From: Erythrophleum ivorense
Lineage: Eukaryota > Streptophyta > Magnoliopsida > Fabales > Fabaceae
Length of the DNA stretch: 64,000 nucleotides
NCBI GenBank assembly: GCA_026724425.1
Contig: JAIUCV010000003.1
Coordinates: forward strand, 48,920,477-48,984,476
Direction of reading: 5' to 3'
The translations under genes were made by a program, and so were the position numbers. This document shows positions 59,460 through 64,000 of this stretch, one piece after another; position 1 is the first letter of the stretch, and the number at the start of each line of letters is the position of its first letter. Under the pieces are notes generated by a model. It was given only the letters and a program-made list of their open reading frames with translations. It did not search any database and was not told where the DNA came from.

Positions 59460-62400
59460 TGTAATGTCCAGTTTTTGTTAAACGATAGAAACAAACACAT
59501 TTTCAAAGCAAGTCCCTCAAAACAAATTAGTTAAGGTCCTAAAAAATTTGAGTAACATTCTAGCCTTATAAAAATGAGAATTGTAGCCTTAGACGGAAGG
59601 AAAAATAGAGCTAGAATGAAGAAACAAATTTTGACGAAAACCTTATGAAACGTAATGGCATTTTTGTAATTTTGGGCAATTTTTGGAATTCACATAGGAG
59701 GGCTTTTTAAACCAAATTTTTGAGTTCTCTAGGGTCTTCAGAGGTCCTGAAAACTATGGGAAGCCCCAGGATAGTTAAATCCCCTTCGGTGGATGTTTTC
59801 TATTGTCAGTGTGCTCGAATTTTGACAAATTCATTCGAAAAGATTTCAGCTCCAATTTGAGTGATTCCAAATCCGTTTTTTTTAATTGAGGACCTAAATT
59901 TTATAATGGAAAAGACAGTTCTAAAAAAAGAGCTAAAACAAAGGAGAAACGAAAATGCAAAGTACAAAGGGCAAAATTAGAATTTTTGAAAAAGTTACTT
60001 TTCCCTACCTATATATAAGTGGCGCCTCACACTTGCCCTTATTTAACTTTAGAAAATTCAGCCCCAAACCAGAAGCAAAACCCTAAGGGAGAGGCACCCA
60101 AGAGAGGAAGAAGAAGGAGGAAGAAATCCAATTTTAAGGTATGCTTTCATGGTGTTTTTTCTTGCTTTTCTTCATCTCCACCACCTCTACTTCCTTCTCC
60201 TTTCTTTCCTTGGATTAAAATGATGTTTATAAACCTGATTCAAGGGATATATTCAAGGGAAAGTTCGGATTTGAAGAGAGAAGCTTGGAGAAATCAAGAT
60301 TTAAGCCAAACTAAGTAAGGAAACAAGATAAACATGCATCCTATGGTTGATACCTTTCATCCCACTTCTCCTCCATTTCAACCTACATGTGTTCTGCCCT
60401 AAGGAGTTAGATTTTTAGCCAAACCAAGGGTTATTCTTAGGTATTTGATGGAGAGGAATAAGAATATACAAAGAAAACTATGAAATAGGCATTAGGATTC
60501 AAGATGCAAAACCTAGGGTTTTAAGTGCACCTTCCAATTTCTAAATTTGTATGATGCTTTCTAGGTCTAAGTAAGAGTTTAAATGAGTTCTTGAGACACC
60601 TAAGATGCTCCTCACAAGCTTCTTCCTTCAAGAAAATAAAGATAATCCAAGAAGCCCTAAACCTAGGCATAGTCTCGGCCTAGGGTAGTTTGTGTAGGTG
60701 GGGGGAGTTTTAAATTTTTCTAAAGCCATTCTTGAGTCATATTTGATAAATGAAAATGAAAGGAGGCCTTGGAAAAATTTTAGAACTCATAGAAAGTGAT
60801 TTGGTGCCTTAGGTTCCATAATGTGACCTAAAGAAGCAACATGGTGTTAGGCCTTTTGTCTTAATGATGTGATAGCTCCAAGAGGCTTAAAAGGAGTCAA
60901 GAATCATATTTGAAAAGAAAGAATAAGGCCTAAAAGTCATTTGAGGGGTGTTTCTTCATTAGGTGTAATTATGGACCATGATGAAGTCTATAGAGTAATC
61001 TAGTGGCTCATTAAGTTATGTAGTCTTAGAATATGTTTCATGAACCTAATGGGCTCCCATAAATTGTATCTAGGCCAAAAGAAACTATCTCCACCAAATT
61101 GTGGGTGTGTGGCTAAAAGAGGAGGCTTGAAAGCTAAGGAAAAAGTGTGTGAAATTATGCAAGGTAGCTCTCTCCACCTTCTCTCATGCATGAATATGTG
61201 TTTAGCTTATTTTAGAATGTGTGTATGTGTATTTTCAAGCTATGGAAAGTATGCTAGCATGCCTTTACATGTCATGATCCTTGATGCCATATTATGTTTT
61301 AAATGAATCCATGATGTTTATATGAGTTTGCTTAAGTGTGGAGAGGCCAAGAACTCTTCCCTTTGGTGAGGATGAGCTAAGAACCCTTGAGCTTGGTTGA
61401 GACAAAGTAAAGAGTCTCCTAAAAGGAAAATGGGCTCCCAAGAGTATGGTTGAGTCCAAAGTGCTCAAAGAATGGGTAAGGCCAATCCAAACACTTGGTG
61501 AGCTCTTGAATGGTTTGTATGAGTTGTTCACATGCCAAGTTTGCTTTTAAAATGTTTATGGCTTTTATTTTCTCCATGCATGCATTTGTAAAGCTTGCTT
61601 GCACATATTATGTATGATTGAATGAGAGATGAGTTATTGGGATTCTTTTAATCTCATCCCCTCCTTTCCAATGATCTAACATGCTAGATGGACCAAGTAA
61701 TTATGATGAAGGGAGCCAACAACTATGAAGAGCAAGGATTGACAAGCTTATGTAGTATTTTGCTCATTTTTAAACCATAATGATGGTTCATAGTGTATAT
61801 GATGTTGTATATGTACCATGAACCTTGAGACATGTGTAAATATACTATTATGTGATGTTTAGATGTATGAAAATGATATATGACCTATAACACTTATTTT
61901 GAGTATGTAAGGCTAAAGTGTGCAATATGGAATTTTAATGAATGTATGCATAAGTGTGCGTTGAATGGCCAAACTAAGATGCATGAGATTTGGGACCATT
62001 TGGGCAGCTTACATAAGTCTCAAATGTACTTTTAGGCTTGCCCAAAAGGTGCCACAACCAAGGGAAGGCCATTTGGCAAATTTGGTACCTCATATGGAGC
62101 CAAATTTAACCATAATGGAACCCTATATCACTTTTTAGTCAAATGAGTTAGTTTTGATATGAAATTTGGCATGCAATTAGGTGTCATTGAGAGCTTTCTA
62201 GGAAGCTAAAGATCATAATTTTTGAAGGTCTACAGAATATTTGATGATTTGTCAAAGTTGGAAAAATTTATGTTTCTGGTTTGCTGCACTATTCATTTGG
62301 TCCGAAATTGTTTTCTATCACCCGAGATTCAAATGATGTCCAATTCCCACAAAATTTTGTACAGAGAAACTAGATAATCACAATGACTTGTACCAACTAG

Positions 62401-62925
62401 AAGCACCTCATTTGGAGTTCTGGAGAGAGAGATATGAATTTTTGAAATTTCTACCCAGTATTAGTAACCTAGCCTAACCAGAAATACTGTTTCATCAATT
62501 TATGAGATCAGGGCTTAATGAATTGATCTAGAGATATTTTTTCCCTCTAGTTAAGATCCATAGATTTTTAGATTGGTATCATTTGTATGGATTGGATTTT
62601 TTTGGAATTAATTGGATATTTTTGAAATTCATATCGGTAAACTGTGATAGCATCAGGACCCAGTCTGACCTCTAGACTATTTTGCATGTCAAATGCTCTG
62701 TGTGTGGGATATTATGACTTGTACATATTTTTATCATGAATCATACATCACAAAATTTTCAGAATGACCAAAATTGCATGATTTTGATTTTTTTAGATTT
62801 AGTTATGAATTTTCAAAATTTGCCCAGAAATGAGGCCAATTCTGGCCGAGAATAAACACTCATTTTCCATAGCTCTTTTCAGTTTCCATGAGTAAAAGAT
62901 TTGAAACTCATATTTTTGGACTTGG
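59460..62925 (+). mobile_element. LTR 'K' (D-type), plus orientation, 3'-truncated next to the bHLH gene
   Basis: It starts TGTAATGTCCAG. It has a TATA box at 60,009, a GTGAG-type array at about 61,366-61,500, a stem-like GGGATTCTTTTAATCTCATCCC near 61,640, and AAGCACCTCATTTGGA at 62,401. Alignment to the reverse complement of the D LTR start stops near 62,915-62,930, about 300 bp before the expected GGTGTTACA end. The short frames inside match frames of D LTRs in antisense and are not genes. Confidence 0.75.
60009..60018 (+). promoter_or_regulatory. Putative LTR TATA box (K)
   Basis: CTATATATAA followed by GTGGCGCC, about 550 bp into the LTR, matching the position in G. Confidence 0.55.
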
Positions 62926-63330
62926 CACAATTATCAATCAGCCCACTTCAAGTCCAACAAACGTGAGGCCCCGCGATTATACGCACAAGGCACCGCATTT
63001 TGCGTACATTGTTCATCTGACCAACTATAGTAACCATTATCTTCGAGTCTAAATAAGGGGCCATCCCCTTAGTCCAAATTCCAAAATATGTTCATTTAAA
63101 TCCTTAACCCAAATTGCTCTTAGAATCATACTAATTTAAACATTAAAGGCGTAAAGCAAGTTCCGCTCCCCTTAGCATTAGTTGCAGATTCTGCCAACCG
63201 AATTAGTAAAGCCACCGTCAAATACCAAAACCAAATTATTATGATTAAGAAACAAAAATTAATTAATGCCCAACAATTCAGTAAATAACTTTAAACTTGT
63301 ATTACGATATTAATATCTGATAATTCTTAC
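62926..63330 (-). other. Region downstream of the last visible bHLH exon: intron or truncated 3' end
   Basis: A 5' splice site (GTAAGAATT) lies at 63,330 on the minus strand. No exon resembling the expected AMS C-terminus was found between here and LTR K. One possible acceptor (TTGGCAG near 63,187) would add only about 15 unrelated residues before a stop. The sequence is otherwise single-copy in this window. Confidence 0.5.
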
Positions 63331-64000
63331 CAAAACTCTAAAAACATGAGAGACGAAGCCTTTGCGGGTGGTGACGGTTGCATGTATGACTTCGAAGCGG
63401 AGAGCGTTGAATGCCTCCATCAGTTTCACAAACCCACCAGGTCGGTGCTCCCAGAACACCTTCACAGACAACTCATTTCCTTCTACCACTCCCACCTCCA
63501 CTTGCGGCTGCAATCCGATATATTATTAATTAACTCGAGAAATTACTTGAGCAAAGACAATAACAACGTAGAGACCAAAACGACAAGAGGGGTTCTATAC
63601 ATATGATACCTCCATTTGTTGTGTCTGCCTATCGTTGGGAGCATCCAATTCCTTTTTTTGCTTCAAGGTATAGCCATTTCCTGACGTACCCACTTGAAAC
63701 CCATATTGGGTCTTAATTTGTTCAGATGTTGGTCCAACATCAATCCCAACCATATCGTCCGGTTGTTCAAGCTCATCTTGCAGCTCTTTCACTTGCTTCT
63801 GCAAATCTTTCACGAACTCAATTGTGTCCTCAAGAATCGACGCCCTGGATAGCTTAGAACTTCTGAAGGGAACCAGAGTCCGAAGGATATACAAGTTGTC
63901 ATTGAGCTTCTTTCTCCTCCTTCTCTCCTTTTCAAAATTGTCATATTGGGAAGAGTTTCTCTTGTAACTCCAAAAATGGGAAAGGCTACTTGAACAAAGC
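63331..64000 (-). CDS. AMS-like bHLH transcription factor, two exons visible, partial at both ends
   Basis: The joined exons 64,000-63,610 and 63,507-63,331 (minus strand; intron 63,609-63,508, 102 bp, GTATC...TGCAG) encode about 189 residues. Residues 21-78 are a bHLH domain: basic region EKERRRRKKLND with the DNA-contacting Glu25 and Arg28/Arg29, helix 1 NLYILRTLVP, loop FRSSKLSRASIL, and helix 2 DTIEFVKDLQKQVKELQDEL. Residues 129-189 begin MEPQVEV and lead into an ACT-like fold (VKVFWEHRPGGFVKLMEAF, then HVFRVL). This order, and the MEPQV junction, are those of ABORTED MICROSPORES, a nuclear regulator of tapetum and pollen-wall genes that binds E-boxes. One extra loop residue follows LVP compared with the usual pattern, and the ACT part is rather divergent, so a paralogue is possible. 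The upstream MYC-like N-terminus lies beyond the window. The first ~12 residues could be intron. The last exon is not seen, and retroelement K starts about 400 bp downstream. Confidence 0.8.
63508..63609 (-). other. Intron of the AMS-like gene
   Basis: 102 bp, donor GAG|GTATC and acceptor TTGCAG|CCG, phase 0. Splicing restores the codon run Met-Glu-Pro-Gln-Val seen in AMS proteins. Without splicing, the frame from the upstream exon reads four more codons and hits a stop. Confidence 0.8.

Noticed and set aside
61000..61306. Frames on both strands in LTR K, similar to frames in D LTRs
   Set aside because: Shared LTR ancestry explains the similarity; the frames are interrupted in other copies.
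63310..63330. Read-through of the second bHLH exon to the stop beyond 63,310 as the true C-terminus
   Set aside because: A good GTAAGAATT donor sits exactly where AMS proteins continue into another exon, so read-through is less likely, though it cannot be excluded.

Overview
The window is nuclear DNA from a flowering plant, probably a woody dicot. The evidence is a plant-specific bHLH transcription-factor gene with GT/AG introns at the right edge, Ty3/gypsy retrotransposon relics of the plant Athila type, a plant tRNA-iMet-type primer-binding site, and AT-rich composition. The abundant long-LTR repeats would fit grapevine, but that is a guess. Almost all of the window is a nest of LTR retrotransposon remains. 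Only one host gene is visible, and only part of it.

Layout. 1-1,950 is the end of a plus-oriented long LTR. 1,951-7,300 is AT-rich with two inverted-repeat (MITE/foldback-like) elements and no recognised gene. 7,300-35,000 is a decayed minus-strand Athila-like element ('A'): pol (RNase H-integrase) at 7.3-8.5 kb, most of gag at 12.85-14.05 kb, the gag N-terminus at 32.6-33.0 kb, and a primer-binding site and LTR from 33.26 kb. Its gag is split by a 2.9 kb solo LTR ('B1', 14,054-32,641). B1 itself contains a complete non-coding LTR element ('D', 16,024-28,075; 3.7 kb LTRs, 4.6 kb internal region, PBS and PPT on the minus strand, so LARD-like) and a further solo LTR ('S1', 28,138-31,750). A mosaic LTR ('C') lies at 8,510-12,849.

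Head-to-head with A is a second Athila-like relic ('H', plus strand). Its PBS is near 35,004 and its gag C-terminal half is cut into pieces at 35.2, 39.2, 44.75 and perhaps 48.4 kb by solo LTRs S2, F (which contains E) and G. E and G keep perfect 5-bp target duplications. From 48.5 kb to about 62.9 kb there are more truncated or nested LTRs (B3, B2, I, J, K). The nest ends about 400 bp from the last visible exon of the bHLH gene.

The bHLH gene (minus strand, 63,331-64,000 and beyond) resembles ABORTED MICROSPORES (AMS), a tapetum regulator. Two exons are readable: the bHLH domain and the start of the ACT-like C-terminal domain. The expected last exon is not seen before the retroelement nest begins.

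The most distinctive non-coding structures are a degenerate direct array of about 31 bp period kept in many of the LTRs, a GCGA-type hairpin array in LTR E, a conserved stem-loop after the 31-bp array, and the coding-free element D. Family names A-L are local labels only. Boundaries given as 'about' come from eye alignment of copies within the window.
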